Of a DNA stretch of 64,000 nucleotides, positions 1 to 40,879 are shown in pieces (the stretch's first letter is position 1; the number at the start of each line of letters is the position of its first letter). Made by a program: the position numbers and the translations under genes. The notes under the pieces are model-generated. The model searched no databases. It was not told the origin of the DNA and saw only the letters and a list, made by a program, of their open reading frames with translations. This DNA is from Cyprinodon diabolis. Lineage: Eukaryota > Chordata > Actinopteri > Cyprinodontiformes > Cyprinodontidae. The stretch lies in NCBI GenBank assembly GCA_030533445.1, contig CM060064.1, forward strand, positions 27,077,126 through 27,141,125, read 5' to 3'.

Positions 1-552
1 CATGATCTCCATGCTGCAAGGCAGCTGTGTTGCAAACTATGACACCTTCCACACTGCTTTCCTGACTTTTCAACAAACTGCGTATCCAACAGGGCCCCAA
101 AATTGGCCTGAATGAAAACTGCTGACTTTTGAAAACAGGAAAATTAGAAAACATAATTCTGGTTGTTTACATACAGTTAGAACTCAATTCGAACATTGCT
201 AGTTTCTTGTAAGTTTTCTTCTTCTGAATGGTTCAACAGAGCAGCCACTTCCTTTCTTACTTTGCAATGGCCAAAGTCCTTTGGTACATACTTTTCAGAT
301 ATTTTTTTGTTGAATTTGCTACCGTTTAGTGCCTTACCAAAAAGGTAGGATGACTTAGTGTGCAAATGTAATTTTTAAATGATTCTTATGAATTGCATTC
401 ACTATCTTATTAATTATTTATTGTATGATTGTTGTTTTTGGCATAATAAAATATAGTACTGGTGACTGTGAGAGTTTATCTTGAGGCAGTTATCATGTTG
501 ATCAATGGGCTAATATATGAGGAGATCACTGATTTATTAGCCTTGTCTGTAG
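1..552. other. Presumed them4 intron, nothing recognised
   Basis: This stretch precedes the first recognisable them4 exon. I saw no coding segment similar to the upstream part of THEM4, no RNA gene and no clear repeat. It most likely belongs to the intron before the penultimate coding exon, because the next exon starts on the third base of a split codon. Confidence 0.5.
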
Positions 553-827
553 TCCCATCCCTCTAGGAAGCACTGTGCTGATCGAGTCCACTCTGGACAA
601 GGAGGAAGGCAAAAAAAAGTTCATTTCATGTAAAGTAAGCAGCACTGACGGCTCCAAACTGCACACAGAAGCAACAGGTACATTTTTCTGCTGTTTCTTC
701 AATTTCTATTAAACTGTTTTATGTTTTTCTTTTTAATCCATTTGTTGTTTTTTTTAATGTTTTGTTTATGTTTTTCCTTGCAGCCCTTTTTGTGTCAATC
801 AGTGTCAGCCACCTACTGAGAGGGTGA
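553..827 (+). CDS. them4: THEM4-type acyl-CoA thioesterase, last two coding exons (gene cut by left edge)
   Basis: Hot-dog-fold thioesterase of the THEM4/THEM5 group, which hydrolyses long-chain acyl-CoA in mitochondria and cytosol (family knowledge). Two exons are visible, 553-677 and 784-827, with a GT-AG intron between them (donor at 678, acceptor AG at 782-783). The first reads PIPLGSTVLIESTLDKEEGK and then KKFISCKVSSTDGSKLHTEA; the second finishes ALFVSISVSHLLRG before TGA at 825-827. Human THEM4 has a closely parallel C-terminal segment (PIPL, S-V-V at the strand start, FVSC-x-V-S, L-x-S/T-EAT-x-LF). The first exon begins on the third base of a split codon that would give Arg if the previous exon ends CG, as in the family. 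The N-terminal part and the catalytic half lie outside the window. THEM5 is the main alternative. In human THEM4 also neighbours RORC. Confidence 0.85.
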
Positions 828-3800
828 CACCGACAAGCCAGGCTGGCGTCTAATACAGAGGATATAACACGTCTGTGAGCGGGGGATACATTTAGTTTGG
901 AATATGAACATATTTTCCAGCTCATCTTGAAGAAAATGTAATGACTATATTCTTATATTATACTCTAACATGTTACTACTAATAGTATCAATTTGAATTT
1001 CTCTGCACGTTTGTACTAAAACAAAAACAGTACATTTTTGAACTGTATTTATTGAACAAAGTGTTATTTATTCTGTTTTGACTTTTGGAATTACCCAGTG
1101 ACCTTAATGTTAAGACCTTTTTTTCTGAGATGGATTGTATACTTTCTGTCTGTGTGAGTATTTTTTATTATAGGAAGAAAATATAATAGATGTAAAAGAA
1201 ATGGAGAGGTTAATTTATTTTTAAGATCAAATATTTAAGTGTGCAGTATTGTGTCTTTGCTAAGAAGAATTTGTCATTTTGCAGCAAAGCAGTCCAGGTC
1301 ACTTTATTTAAAAATAAAAAATATATGTACTGGCAGTAGCCGAAAAAAGACGGAAACATTAGAATTTTAGAAAGAAAGAACATTGTTAGCCTTTAACTTT
1401 TGGTGCCTCTCTTAAGATTCCTGCATCTTGTGTTCTAGCTATTATAGGTTTTGATCTTTGCCTGTCAGGTGTGAACGCTGGCTGTTACTCCACCATGTGG
1501 TGGCTGTGGTTGGTTTTGACTGTGAGATGTTTCTCACCATGCGAATATCACAACTTTGTCATGTATAGAAGAGGCCTTCATAAACACTGTTTGTCTCGTC
1601 GACTAATGCCACCCGCACTGGCACTTTGAACACACGTCTGCATTCAGAAGTGACTGCAGCGTGTGGTGGCCCAACATTAAAAAGTAATGACCTCCACATC
1701 ACACAGAGGCAAGCTGCTCTGGCATCACTGCAGACCACAGAGTTACACTGTCTGATTCAAGGCGGGTTTCTTTGCTCTACTGCAATTAGATATTAAATTG
1801 GATATTTAATGTTTAATGCCATATCTACCTGTTGTTGATGTAACCTGAACAAAAATAAGTTCCATATTTGAAAATATGGGATTAATGGATGATTTTTTTT
1901 AAATAAACTGAATTGTTATTTGATTTAAGAGGAATTAAATTCATTACATGGAGCTACAAAATGTATTTTGTTGTGAGTTTTTTCTTTTTCTTATGGTCCT
2001 ATTAGCAAAACTTTGTCCATTTATTCTTATTTTTTCTGCAATCCAGATCCAGTCAGATCCACATGCAGTCATCAAATGTAAAGCTTTAACATGTTTATTA
2101 GTAGCTTTTAATGTTGTAGTTCAGCTGTTATTTTTACAAACGGGGACGATGGCCCATTAAAAAGGGCTTTTTAAAATCGAACATTCAGGGCAAAATGTGT
2201 TTAGCTTAAACCATATATATATTTACTCTGGATAAAATGGCACATGAACCAGTAATTAAACCAGAAAAAAACTGTTTTAGTTCACTTGGGGTAAAAAAAA
2301 TTACTTCACCTTCAGATAAATGACAAATAGAGCCTTTTTTTGCTTGTCTTAGATATTCACTATGAGATTTGTTTGTTGATAATCAATTCAAAGAAGTCCA
2401 GATGGTAATATCCTTATAATGAATGCTTGTGATTCACAACATCACAATTAAATAAAGGAAAACATGCAAATTTGTTCAAAGGCAACACCTCATGCACCAC
2501 TACTTGTAACATTACAAGAAAATTAAAATAACCTAGCAATGATACTAAGAATGAACCTTCAGCAGTCTTCTTTATCCTTTGGGAGCTGATATCTTTGTAC
2601 TAACCAAGTTTTTTAAGGCATGCTGAGGTTATATGGGGGTTTCTAAATAAGTCTTTATAATTACCTGAACAATGTGCGATACTTGGGCACTGTAGAGCTG
2701 TAATGAAACGTAAATTATCCAGCCAGAGCCTGTGTTTATGTATATATCTAAGCTTAAATGTATAATTTAACACTTTTAAAATTAGAAAAAGTTCATGGCA
2801 AATTCATTCTCATTCATGCAGCAGTTTTCTTTTTTATCAATTAGGTAGTTCATTCATTCCAACCTAAAATAGAGACCTTTGAGTCAATGATTGAAATCTC
2901 ACTATAATTTTGAACAGTTTGCTTGAGTGACGTTGTCTGTAAAATGTAATAATACTCATCTATAAATTTTTTTATTTTATAAGAGTTGCTAATGTAAAAA
3001 AAACAAACAAAAAAAACTGGCTGATTTTACTTCAAAACATAATGTTTGCAAATGCAGCAGCTTCTACACTCTATTTAACGTCAGTTCTTCCACATGTTGG
3101 TGTCCTGTGTGGTTTCTGTGTATATATGTTCATAGCAGTGCGGGTCTGCTAGGTCTTTTAGGGCCCCTCACATCTTTAACCTCGCTGAAGCATGCATTCA
3201 GATGGAAATGCTACCTAGTTTTTAAAGTCTTTCTAATGCATGAAAGTGCAGAACAAATAAACACAAGCTTCTCTTTTTTTCCCCTTTCCAGTCTCATGTG
3301 GTCAAGTTGGGTTTAAAGGAAGCGGCTGTTTTCCACTTTCAGTTAAACCACCTGCAGCTTGCTCTGTCCACTGCAGCTCTTCAGGCCCATCAGCCTTTTA
3401 ATGTGGGGGAGCTCCATTTCACAATCCCTCGGCACTGCCAGTTTTTACATCAATCAAGTTGGCTTTCAATAAGGGGCCATTACTGATCTAAACTAAAGCT
3501 GCAAGCTTCGTTTTACTGACTACAACAGAGAAAAGTCTGAAGCTGCAGCCTTTTTATTTATTTAATTCTTTCATTAACAGGTTTTCTAATAATAGAAAAT
3601 AGTAACGATAAAACCCTTACAAGATTTGGGTACTTTACTTCAGTTTTGTCTCATACTTTAAAAGTGGAAAAATTCTGAATAAACTTAAAGCACAATTCTA
3701 GTTCACTGTTAAACAGTGACCAACATTTTTGGGAGAAAGAATGATTGATTGAATTGGATCAACCAAATTCCTTAAAATCTTTTTTTTTTTTTTACTAATA

Positions 3801-4193
3801 TGATAATTGATGAAAAAAAATTTAAATTAATGATTCCCCTTTTTTCTTTACTTGCATTTTATTATATTTTTTTCAAGACTCAGCTTGAAACAGCTAATAT
3901 GAGGGGTTTTCTTTTTGTTCAAAGGTAGTGGAAATCACACAAAAAATTATGTTTGGAAATAAAATATAGAATTATAAATTTTTTGCATATGCCATTCTCA
4001 TTTTTTCCATATATGTCCAGATCAAAGCCGTTGTACGATTACATTTCATACTTTAATAACACATTGGACACTCTTGACAGTTTTGCCTGTTCTCTTTTAC
4101 ATAACCAGAGCTAAAAGTTTGTCTTTATTTCCCCGTTGAGTTAAAATTAAAAGATGGGTATCTACTTCTGTAGGTTTAACTGACACAATAAAC
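828..4193. other. them4 3' end and AT-rich intergenic DNA
   Basis: No gene was recognised here. The them4 3' UTR must start at 828. No AATAAA lies close to the stop; the first reasonable candidate is AATAAA at 1313-1318. The short open frames at 1948, 3107 and 3298 show no recognisable domain or splice context and look like chance. The rest is AT-rich sequence with short homopolymer runs. Confidence 0.5.
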
Positions 4194-4401
4194 CAGGCAT
4201 ACCCAAAGTTGGTCCTCAATGGCCGCTTTCCTGCAGGTTTTAGAGGTTTCTCTGCTTTAGCACAGCTGATTCTGATTATTGCAGTTCAGCAAAAGCAAAA
4301 GCCTGTTAATCAACTATCAATGTAAATCAGCTGTGCTGGAGCAGGAAAACCTCTAAAACCTGCACGACAGCAGCCTGTATCTGAGGAAGTTTTGCGTCAT
4401 T
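4194..4401. mobile_element. Palindromic hAT-like MITE, degenerate copy
   Basis: The left half (CAGGCATACCCAAAG, TGGTCCTCAATGG, CTGCAGGTTTTAGAGGTTTC) pairs as an inverted repeat with the right half (GGAAAACCTCTAAAACCTGC). The same family occurs at 41664-41870, where the ends are intact. Length here is about 208 bp against 207 bp there. Possible 8-bp target duplication: CAATAAAC on the left and AAATAAAG on the right (6 of 8 match). The right terminus has decayed, so its exact end is approximate. Confidence 0.65.
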
Positions 4402-5230
4402 AAATAAAGTTGAACTAACTCAGAGTCAACCTTTCCTGATAATGGAGCCTAGGCGGAAGTTCAAATAAAGAAACTCATTGCTCTCCTACATCCAAAGTTC
4501 ATCTTAAAAGGCCTCCGATCCACTTGTGTGCTCCTGTGTGCAGGCGGTGGATGCGTTTCAACCCACCTCCAGCCCCTCCTCCACCATCGTAGCTAAAGCT
4601 TCATTAGAGTGTCATTCCTCCCAGGCTCTTACTGCGTTCCCTGTTTCATCTCAACCGGTCTGGCAGAAGACTGCCATGTTAAGCCTTGTTCTGCCAGAGG
4701 TTTCTTCCTAATGGGGAGTTTTTCCTCTCTACTGTCGCTCCATGCTTGCCCATCATGGACAGGTTCTCTCAACCTGTGTTATCCAACTGGATTTCCATCT
4801 TACAGGTCCCTGAGTGAAGCTCTAGTATCACCCCATTGGATCTTCCCATAAAGCTCAGCATACCGTCTGCTAACCAGCAGTCTACAGACTGACTAACTTC
4901 ATCTATCTCCACTCCACCATCAGTTTCAGTCATAGTTGCATATCAATCAAAACTAATCGCTATGTTTCCTGCCGAGGTCTGAGCGCCAAAGACAAATTAT
5001 ATGTATCAATACAAGTTTTTCAGATTGGATTCAGATCGAGCCTAAGCCTAGAGCTGCTCCCAGCATTAGTCTGCCCATTGAAGCACAATGTCCTACAGAA
5101 ACATTTGATCATGTAAACAGAGAACACATATTGATTATTCATCGTTTTCTTTGTCTTTCTGGTCTGTTGTAATAAAGCAGGATTTAGATACAGACCATAA
5201 AGGTAATCTCTGCAAAGGCCCAGCTCTGGT
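4402..5230 (+). repeat. LINE-like 3' region fragment
   Basis: The block around 4660-4760 (TTCTGCCAGAGGTTTCTTCC, then GGGAGTTTTTCC, then CTACTGTCGC) is the + orientation of a repeat that also appears inverted at about 52800-52880 in this window. It is one I recognise as very common in teleost genomes. The short open frames inside it (4526-4711, 4609-4851) are therefore repeat-derived. Both boundaries are approximate. Confidence 0.55.
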
Positions 5231-5851
5231 TTATGATAGCTGATTCCTGCAAAACAAACCCAAAGAAAAGTGCATTTTTAAAGGAATATGTTTTATTTTT
5301 GCATGCAGATTTCAATCCACAAGCCATGGACCGCCAGTCCTCCGGGTTTTTTAGTTTGTCTGTTGAGTTGGCAGCAACATGGGATTATATTTCTCAGCCG
5401 AGCACCTCAAAGCAAACCCGATCCGCTGGCGTTACGTAACAGTCGGTGACATAACTCCCTCCAGCCCGGCCTGGGACAGCAGGGAGGGGGTGAGAGCAGA
5501 GGGGCTGGTCCGGTCCAGCTGCACCCTGCACTGCTGCTGCCACAGGGTGAGAGCAATTATTTTAAAACATAGGAGGAGGGGTTGCTCTGTAAGAAAGAAA
5601 AGGAGACAGGAGGAGAATTATGTTTGGGTTTCTGGACTTGTGAGGACAGAAAGAAGAGAGATGGCGGTACATGTTTTTAAATGTCTGCGCCGACCCGGGC
5701 GCTAGAGCAAACAACAGGTAGCATGCTTTCTGTCATCTTTGCTTTTAAAGACAGGATCGCTTTCGCTGACCTCTGATGTTTGCCTGTGGCTGTGTGGGTG
5801 AGAGGTGAGTGTGAGAGAGTGTAGGTCCATCCAGCGGCTTACAGGAGCGTA
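5231..5851 (+). promoter_or_regulatory. rorc: Putative promoter and 5' UTR of the long rorc isoform
   Basis: GC content rises sharply compared with the flanks, especially at 5440-5560 and 5680-5850, immediately before the proposed long-isoform ATG. Visible motifs: a perfect TTACGTAA palindrome at 5432-5439 and a nuclear-receptor half-site AGGTCA on the minus strand at 5767-5772 (TGACCT). No TATA box was seen. The transcription start cannot be fixed from sequence, and one or more 5' UTR introns are possible. Open frames here (5233, 5379) do not join to rorc and are not called. Confidence 0.5.
5432..5439. promoter_or_regulatory. D-box: perfect PAR-bZIP/NFIL3 site TTACGTAA
   Basis: The 10-bp palindrome GTTACGTAAC (5431-5440) contains the ideal binding site shared by NFIL3/E4BP4 and the PAR-bZIP factors DBP, TEF and HLF. 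It lies about 410 bp upstream of the long-isoform start codon. Function is inferred from the motif and position only. Confidence 0.5.
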
Positions 5852-34763
<28,912 letters not shown>

Positions 34764-35670
34764 CCACCCACCAAAGATGCAGACACACGCACACATCTAC
34801 ACACAAGTAGAACCTTAACTTTTAATGTACCTCCCAAAGGACTCTGTTTAGGAATAGGGGGGAAAAAAACTGTAATTGACATGAAATATTATAGGATTTA
34901 TTTTCAATAGATTGATTATTTCAGGGAATTGTGTTTTTTGATGTTATGTAAGAAGATATTTTTAGGATTGATTTTTTCTCAGGATGTGCTGTTGTGATTC
35001 TTTCCAGCTGTAGAACTCCTTATGCATCCGTTTGTTTATGCAGAGATTCAAAGAGACGGGATGCAGCGGAAATTTCAACATCAGGTCACAGTGACCCAAA
35101 AATCCTGCAAATTAGAACATGGCTGAAAGCTTTTACTTTGGCAGTGGGTCTCATATAAGCTTGGATTCACCCTAAAAATGACCTGGCAAAACAAATAGAA
35201 GGTGAGAAAAGTTAAAATGATGAATAAAAGGCAGAGAAGTTTTCTACCTGGAAAAAAAAACAACATTTTTTTTAGTCCGAGTTAAAAAGTGTTTCAGGGG
35301 TGCTGTAAGATTTGCTTTTATAGTGGTAAATAACGCAGGGGTTTAAGAAAAAAAGAAAAAGAAAAAAGGCTAAAAAAAAAAAACAAGCTGTTCTTTCCAG
35401 AAAAAATAAGCAATAAAAATAACAAACAGTAACAGATGTTGACCCCATTTCACAGGAAAACATTACATAAAACCCCTTTTTTTTCTGCTGTCACTTTATT
35501 TTTTTCATATTTCAACTTAGTGTGAAGTTTCTTTATTTTTACTGTAGAGTCATGTTGATGTCATGTTATACTATTCTTTTTCTTTTCAGTAATTCTTGCT
35601 TCTGCTCAGTGTTTGTTCTCAAAAGGTTTTCTGTTGTATGGTTGCTTTAATAAATGATACAAAAGCTGAG
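34764..35670 (+). other. rorc: rorc 3' UTR with poly(A) signal
   Basis: After the TGA at 34761-34763 there is no further coding signal. A canonical AATAAA at 35649-35654 follows a T-rich stretch and would give a 3' UTR of about 0.9 kb. Minus-strand frames at 35081 and 35272 are chance. Confidence 0.65.
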
Positions 35671-35924
35671 AAAAGTTTAGCCCCAAGGCTGTCTCCTTGT
35701 TATTTCTGGTAGGTTTTGTTCTGCTGTTGATGATAAAACATGTCCAACCATGAGCAACAAAACAGACAGAGAAGTTGTTTCTGTTTGTTTAAATAAGCTG
35801 CTTTAGGACCTTGTATTTTTTCAGAGTATTCAAAACATAATTTTTTTAATGTATACATTTTCCCTATTTTCAATGGTTAGTTGAAAATAATCTACCATGT
35901 TGCCTTTGTAAAGTAGCTCTTGCA

Positions 35925-37285
35925 ACATATTTTTAGCTTGATTTAGGTTTGACTTTGACTAGGCCATTCTAAAACAGAGCTATGGTTTATCTAAAAAGTC
36001 ATTTGTAATTGCGGTTGTATGTTAAGAGAAATATTCTTGCTAACGGTGATTCTCCAACAAAATCTCATCCTTTGCATTTTTTGACTTTTTTTTTTTTTTT
36101 TTAGATCCCTTTTTTCCATTAACTCTTATCAGCTTTGTTGTACCTGGGGAGGAAACTCATTTTGTCTCATCTTGCTCGAGCACATTTTTTCATATTTTAT
36201 AGAGTTCCCTACATATATTGTTGCAATACGTAAACTTGACTGGGGTTTCTTTCAACACCCTTCCATGCAAATAGGAGGAAGGCCTCCTTTCAGTTTGCCA
36301 TATATTTAAATTTTTAGTTGATTTGACTATTTTCATTAATAGTGTTCATGGTAACATGGCTAGAATGCAAAAACATGACACACTTTTCAAATTTGTTTTT
36401 GCCAAAAAAAAAAAAAGAAATGAAAAGTATGAACTGCTTTAATTCCATGTCACAATCTGCTATAATTTTATGTTGATTCAATAAAATACCAATAAAATGC
36501 AATGGAGTTGGTGGTTATCATGTGATGAAATGTTAAAGATTTCTAGTGGGGTGAATATTTTTGCAACTGTAATGTATTCCTCTCTCTTTTTTGACCTTCT
36601 AATGAACTTGATCCAAATAGGCCAGTCTAAAACAGGAATATTGTTTAGCTCAAAAAGTCCTTTGTAGTTCTGGTTGTATGTTAACAGAAAGGTTCTTGCT
36701 AAAGGTGATCCTCCAACAAATTCTCATATCTTCTGCATTTGGTACTGTTTTGTTTAGTTTTTAGATCCCTCTTATTTTTCTCTAATCAGCTTTGTCGTTC
36801 CCGCCAAAGAAACTCATTTCATCTCATCTTACTAGACCACATTTTCATATTTTACAGTGTCCCTACATATGTTGTTCCAAACTGTAATCTCAACTGCACT
36901 TACTTTCAACACCCTTCTTTGCAGAGGAAGAAGGTTCTGTCGATAGATTCTCCCACCTGAGCTGTTGATATCTGCTGCTCTTCCAAAGCCTTGCAGTTAA
37001 CCATATATTTCAATTCTTTGATGATTTGACTATTTTCATTCATATTGTTCACAGTAACATGGGGAGAATGCAAAAACATGACAAACTTTTAAAATTAGTT
37101 TTTGCCAAAAAAAAAGATTAAAAAGGATATATTTCTTTAATTTCACTTCACAATCTGCTGCAATTTGTGCTGGTCCCATAAAATACCAATAAAATGCAAT
37201 GGAGTCAGTGGTTATCATGTGAAATGTGAGAGATTTCAAGTGGGGTGAATACTTTTGCAAAGGTAATGTATTCCTCTTTATATAG
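35925..37285 (-). mobile_element. Pair of adjacent, internally deleted Tc1-like copies
   Basis: Two units, about 35925-36575 and 36600-37285, share the same order of blocks: GACTAGGCCATTCTAAAACA or its variant, GGTTGTATGTTAA, CTCCAACAAA, AACTCATTT-TCTCATCTT, ACATGGCTAGAATGCAAAAA or its variant, CCAATAAAATGCAATGGAGT, then GGGGTGAATA-TTTTGCAA. The first and last blocks match Tc1-like elements, but most of the transposase is gone in both. The shared deletion pattern suggests a non-autonomous derivative or a tandem duplication. Confidence 0.62.
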
Positions 37286-38830
37286 GGCAGTATTATTTGA
37301 CTAATTCAACACAAGACATACAGACAGTACAACACATCATTTAGGTATGTTATGGTGAGAAAATTCCCTATAAAGTAAAGTGAAATATCTTTTACAGCTC
37401 TTTATGGACGACTTGACTAATGTTCGCTGGAATAGAAAAAGTGGTTTTGTATAAATGCAGCTGACTCATAGGGAAATATGAGTCATTGTATTTAAACTAT
37501 GATGTGGTCTTTCAAAAGTTCTCATCAGATTGACAAAATTCAAAGCTGTTTTTAACCATAGAACTAAGAACACAAAATTTAAAATGACCTATCCTTTTAA
37601 TACAACCCAACAAATGAAGGTTGGGTCCTTGAGTTTAACATATTTTATGGACAAGATGAGTAACTAAAGCTTTCAAAAAGGCTCTAGATGATCCTGCAGA
37701 GAAAAAAAACAAACATTATGCTTTTTGCTGTTAAAATGATTATATGATCAAGGTGCAAAGTAAGAGAAAACAGTCCTTTCAGGTCAACATGCAAAAAACT
37801 AGAAACATTTTCAAATTAAGATCATACAGAACCTCAGCGTGCTGGTTATCCTTTTTTTCCTGTATCATTAAAGAGCCGCACAACCAACTTCTCCCCCTCT
37901 TTGTTTCTTTTCGGAGTTGTGCACACCCTTTTTCTTCTGTTCTTGAACAGCTTCTTGCCTTCCTAACTGAACACCAAGCCAAATGCTTGATCCTGATCTG
38001 CGTGTATGATGTTGTGGGCAGGGCAGGGAAAGTGGAACCTCCTCCCAGTTTGAACCCTGGCCCTTTCAGAAAGATAGAGCCACACTTTCACTAAACAACT
38101 GCTGATATCTGAAAGGGAGAGTTTTTTTATTTGGTTTCACTCGGTCGCTGTAACCTTGGAGTCAAACTAAGAGTGTTTGATATTTTCTCAAAGCAAATAA
38201 CCCGGGAAAAAAACTGCACTTTACCGTTGGGTTTGGAGTTAAATGGCTTTTTCAAGCCTAAACATAAAATAATGATTGTTATGTTAATACTTCCTAACAG
38301 CATACTTGGTAGATGGTCTGTTTATAAATATAATTCTCTTTGTCGGACTAATAGATTCCTCGCTGACACACTTGTCAAACAGTTAGGAATTAAAATCGAA
38401 AGAAAAACAAATCCTTTCTTCCTATACTTCAACATCAAATAATTTAGACTCGAAAGAGGATGAAAGAAACCCTGAGGGATGTATCATACTTGAGTTAATC
38501 ATCTGGACAGGCTTTTGGCTCTCAAAACATCACTTTGTTAGTGGTCTTTCTGTCTCATTCTGTCCTGCATATATCAGAACTATCTATGGCAATTAGAGGG
38601 TAACAATTTTAAAGATATAGCATTTTTGGTGGGGTTTAAATGGTACAACTCTGGCTTGTTTATTTGTCTGTTTTCAAAAGCTAGAACAGTACATATAATT
38701 CACCAAGGCAATGATCAATTGACGGTATAAGGACTGAAATAGGTTGCATGAAACCAACATCTTAAGAAAGAGTCTCATTAGCTTTTGAAAAGTCAGGGGA
38801 AAAGTAGAATATGTTCTTGTGTTAAGTGTT
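37286..38830. other. Intergenic DNA between rorc and ecm1, nothing recognised
   Basis: AT-rich sequence. The frames at 37744-38094 and 38131-38442 have no domain, no promoter-like context and no splice partners, and I do not call them genes. Confidence 0.45.
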
Positions 38831-38834
38831 CTTG

Positions 38835-39175
38835 TCCCAGTGTGGAGGCTGCACGATGGAACAGTGGATAGCACTGTTACTTTGCAGCAAGAAGGCTTTG
38901 GATTCCATTCCTGTCCCGGAGATGGAGTTTATATTTTCACCCCGTGCATGTGTGGGTTCTCTAAAGGTACTCTTCTTCCCACAGCCCAAAAACATGACTG
39001 TTAGGTTAATTGGCTTCTGTAGAATTTGTCCTTAGGTGTGAGTGTGTGTGTGCACGGTTGTATGTCTTTGTTTTTTTTTTGTGTTGCACTGCAACAGATC
39101 CCGCCTCTCGCCCGTAGACTGCTGAAGATAGGCAACTCTGACAAGGACTAAGCAGGAGAAAACGGATGGATGGGT
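38835..39175 (+). repeat. SINE-like dispersed repeat
   Basis: Begins with a tRNA-like head (GCACGATGGAACAGTGGATA, GCACTG) and contains GTGTGGGTTCTCTAAAGGTA, CCCAAAAACATGACTGTTAG and GTTAATTGGCTTC. It ends GGATGGATGGG. This is one of the most widespread teleost repeats; a second copy is at 49645-49880. Confidence 0.7.
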
Positions 39176-39779
39176 AGACGTCCTAGTGTGAATTTACAAA
39201 TTGTAATCCAGTGTCTTAAATATGCAGAAAATAGTTGATTCAACAAGAATGGTGGTCCTTATGCCCTGATTTGGAATTTTTTACAGTAAAATTCCCTACT
39301 TAGAAGTTGTCAATTTTGACTTTGAGAGCAAATTAAATGCATTATAAATTTAACATGGAATTGTCATAAGAAGAGCAGAAAATGATCCAATAACAGAAAG
39401 AGGAAGAATCACTACTAAAAACAATCTAACCCCAAAATGCGAAATATTAAGTAACTTGTCACAAGGGAATTATATGAAAAGATCTTAATGAGAATAAAAC
39501 ACAATGAAAAAAAAGACCCATACACAAACAAGGTATAACTTAAATCAAACCCTATAGATCATAACATCTGGCTATTAACAGTGGTTTCAGAGTAATGGCT
39601 TCTTCCTTTCTGAGTGGCCATTCAGCCCATGTTAATACAGGACTTGTTTCACTGTAGATAATGACACTATCATAATGCTTTCAGCCATCATCTTCATCTT
39701 CACAGGACGTTTAGGTTTCTTTCTGCTTCACATCAAGCTTCATTAATCTCTAGAACTCAACTTATCAAATCATCCTAGT

Positions 39780-40140
39780 GCTGTTAGATACAGCTATAAC
39801 TGTTAGAAAAGATGCAGGTATCACATTTAGAGGACTGTTCTCCCTGCTGTCCTATAAGGCTTCGTAGCATTCGATGCAGGTCCAGCAGATTCCCAAACAG
39901 CTTCTTCCCCACCGCCATCAGACAACTGAACTGTTTAGAAAACTCTAGATTATGTCACACACCCTGCATCAAACTGACGATATCAATGCGCTTTTTTGCA
40001 CCATGTTTTTTCTCCCGCAATGTTTACATATGATCACTGCTGATCCTTAAAAAATGGAAATGTCATGAGAGCTATACAAAACGAAATTTCGCTTTGCAGG
40101 CACCCTGTGTCTACAAAATGACAATAAATGTTGTCTAAGT
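39780..40140 (+). mobile_element. LINE 3' end fragment
   Basis: The frame at 39812-40033 includes RLRSIRCRSSRFPNSFFPTA and IRQLN, like the extreme C-terminus of a fish LINE Pol protein. The following sequence ends GACAATAAATGTTGTCT, typical of a LINE 3' tail. 5'-truncated. Confidence 0.6.
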
Positions 40141-40199
40141 CTCTAATTTAGTTATGTGGATGTTGTACTTTAAGGGGGTCTACAATTCTCAATGTCATA

Positions 40200-40474
40200 C
40201 ACTGCAAAAAACGATCTAGAAGTGAAAATGTCTTAAAATAAGTGAATTTACTCTTAATTTGAGCAGGAAAATAAGATTGTTCGCTAATGGAATGAGTATT
40301 TTTTACTCTTGGAATAAGTTAATTAGATAATATGCACTTGAAATAAGACAATGCAGTTCTTTTTTCTTATTTCAAGTGTAAATTGTCTCGTTTCATTGGC
40401 AAAATGTCTAACTTACGTCCTCAATTCCAGAAAAATACACTTATTTTAAGAAAAAAAAAGACTTTTTTGCAGAG
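40200..40474. mobile_element. Palindromic MITE flanked by TA
   Basis: Left end CACTGCAAAAAACG, right end CTTTTTTGCAGAG; inner arms also pair (CTTAAAATAAGTG with CACTTATTTTAAG). A TA dinucleotide lies directly outside each end (40198-40199 and 40475-40476), as for Tc1/mariner-type insertion. No coding capacity. A 78-codon frame at 40383 is repeat-derived. Confidence 0.7.
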
Positions 40475-40631
40475 TACAAGGAAGAAGTGTGTTTTGAAGT
40501 GTTTGGAATTAAGTGAAAGTAGTTTAATAACCAGACTAATTCAAGCAAAGGTTAAAGAAACAGGTTCAGACATGCAAAACGTCTTCTCTGTTTCAAACCA
40601 ACTTGAATCCTGGATTTGAGCTGATTCCTTA

Positions 40632-40638
40632 TGAGTCA
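40632..40638. promoter_or_regulatory. AP-1 consensus TGAGTCA upstream of ecm1
   Basis: Perfect AP-1 heptamer about 240 bp before the ecm1 start codon. A 7-bp motif can occur by chance; role inferred. Confidence 0.3.
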
Positions 40639-40804
40639 TGTTAAAAAAACTTCCCTCCTTCCCTCACTCCGCCTCTGCTCCTTCATCCATGAAAGCATTG
40701 CTGTGATTGCCTGCAGGGTGAGCTATCAGACAGACCCAGTGGTTTCTGTTTGACCAATTACCGGGCCGGTCTGTGCGTGTTTTCCTGGGCGGCAACTGAT
40801 CTGA

Positions 40805-40812
40805 TATAATAA
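40805..40812 (+). promoter_or_regulatory. ecm1: Possible TATA box of ecm1
   Basis: TATAATAA lies 75 bp upstream of the ecm1 ATG. If used, transcription would start near 40835, leaving a short 5' UTR of about 45 bases. A GC-richer segment (40700-40800) precedes it. Confidence 0.4.
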
Positions 40813-40879
40813 CTGGGTCACTAAATTCCTCTGTCCAGGACATACCAGCAGACATTATACCAGAGGACGGATCACAAAC

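Noticed and set aside
37744..38442. Two open frames of 116 and 103 codons between rorc and ecm1
   Set aside because: No recognisable domain, no splice partners and no codon bias distinct from the AT-rich background.
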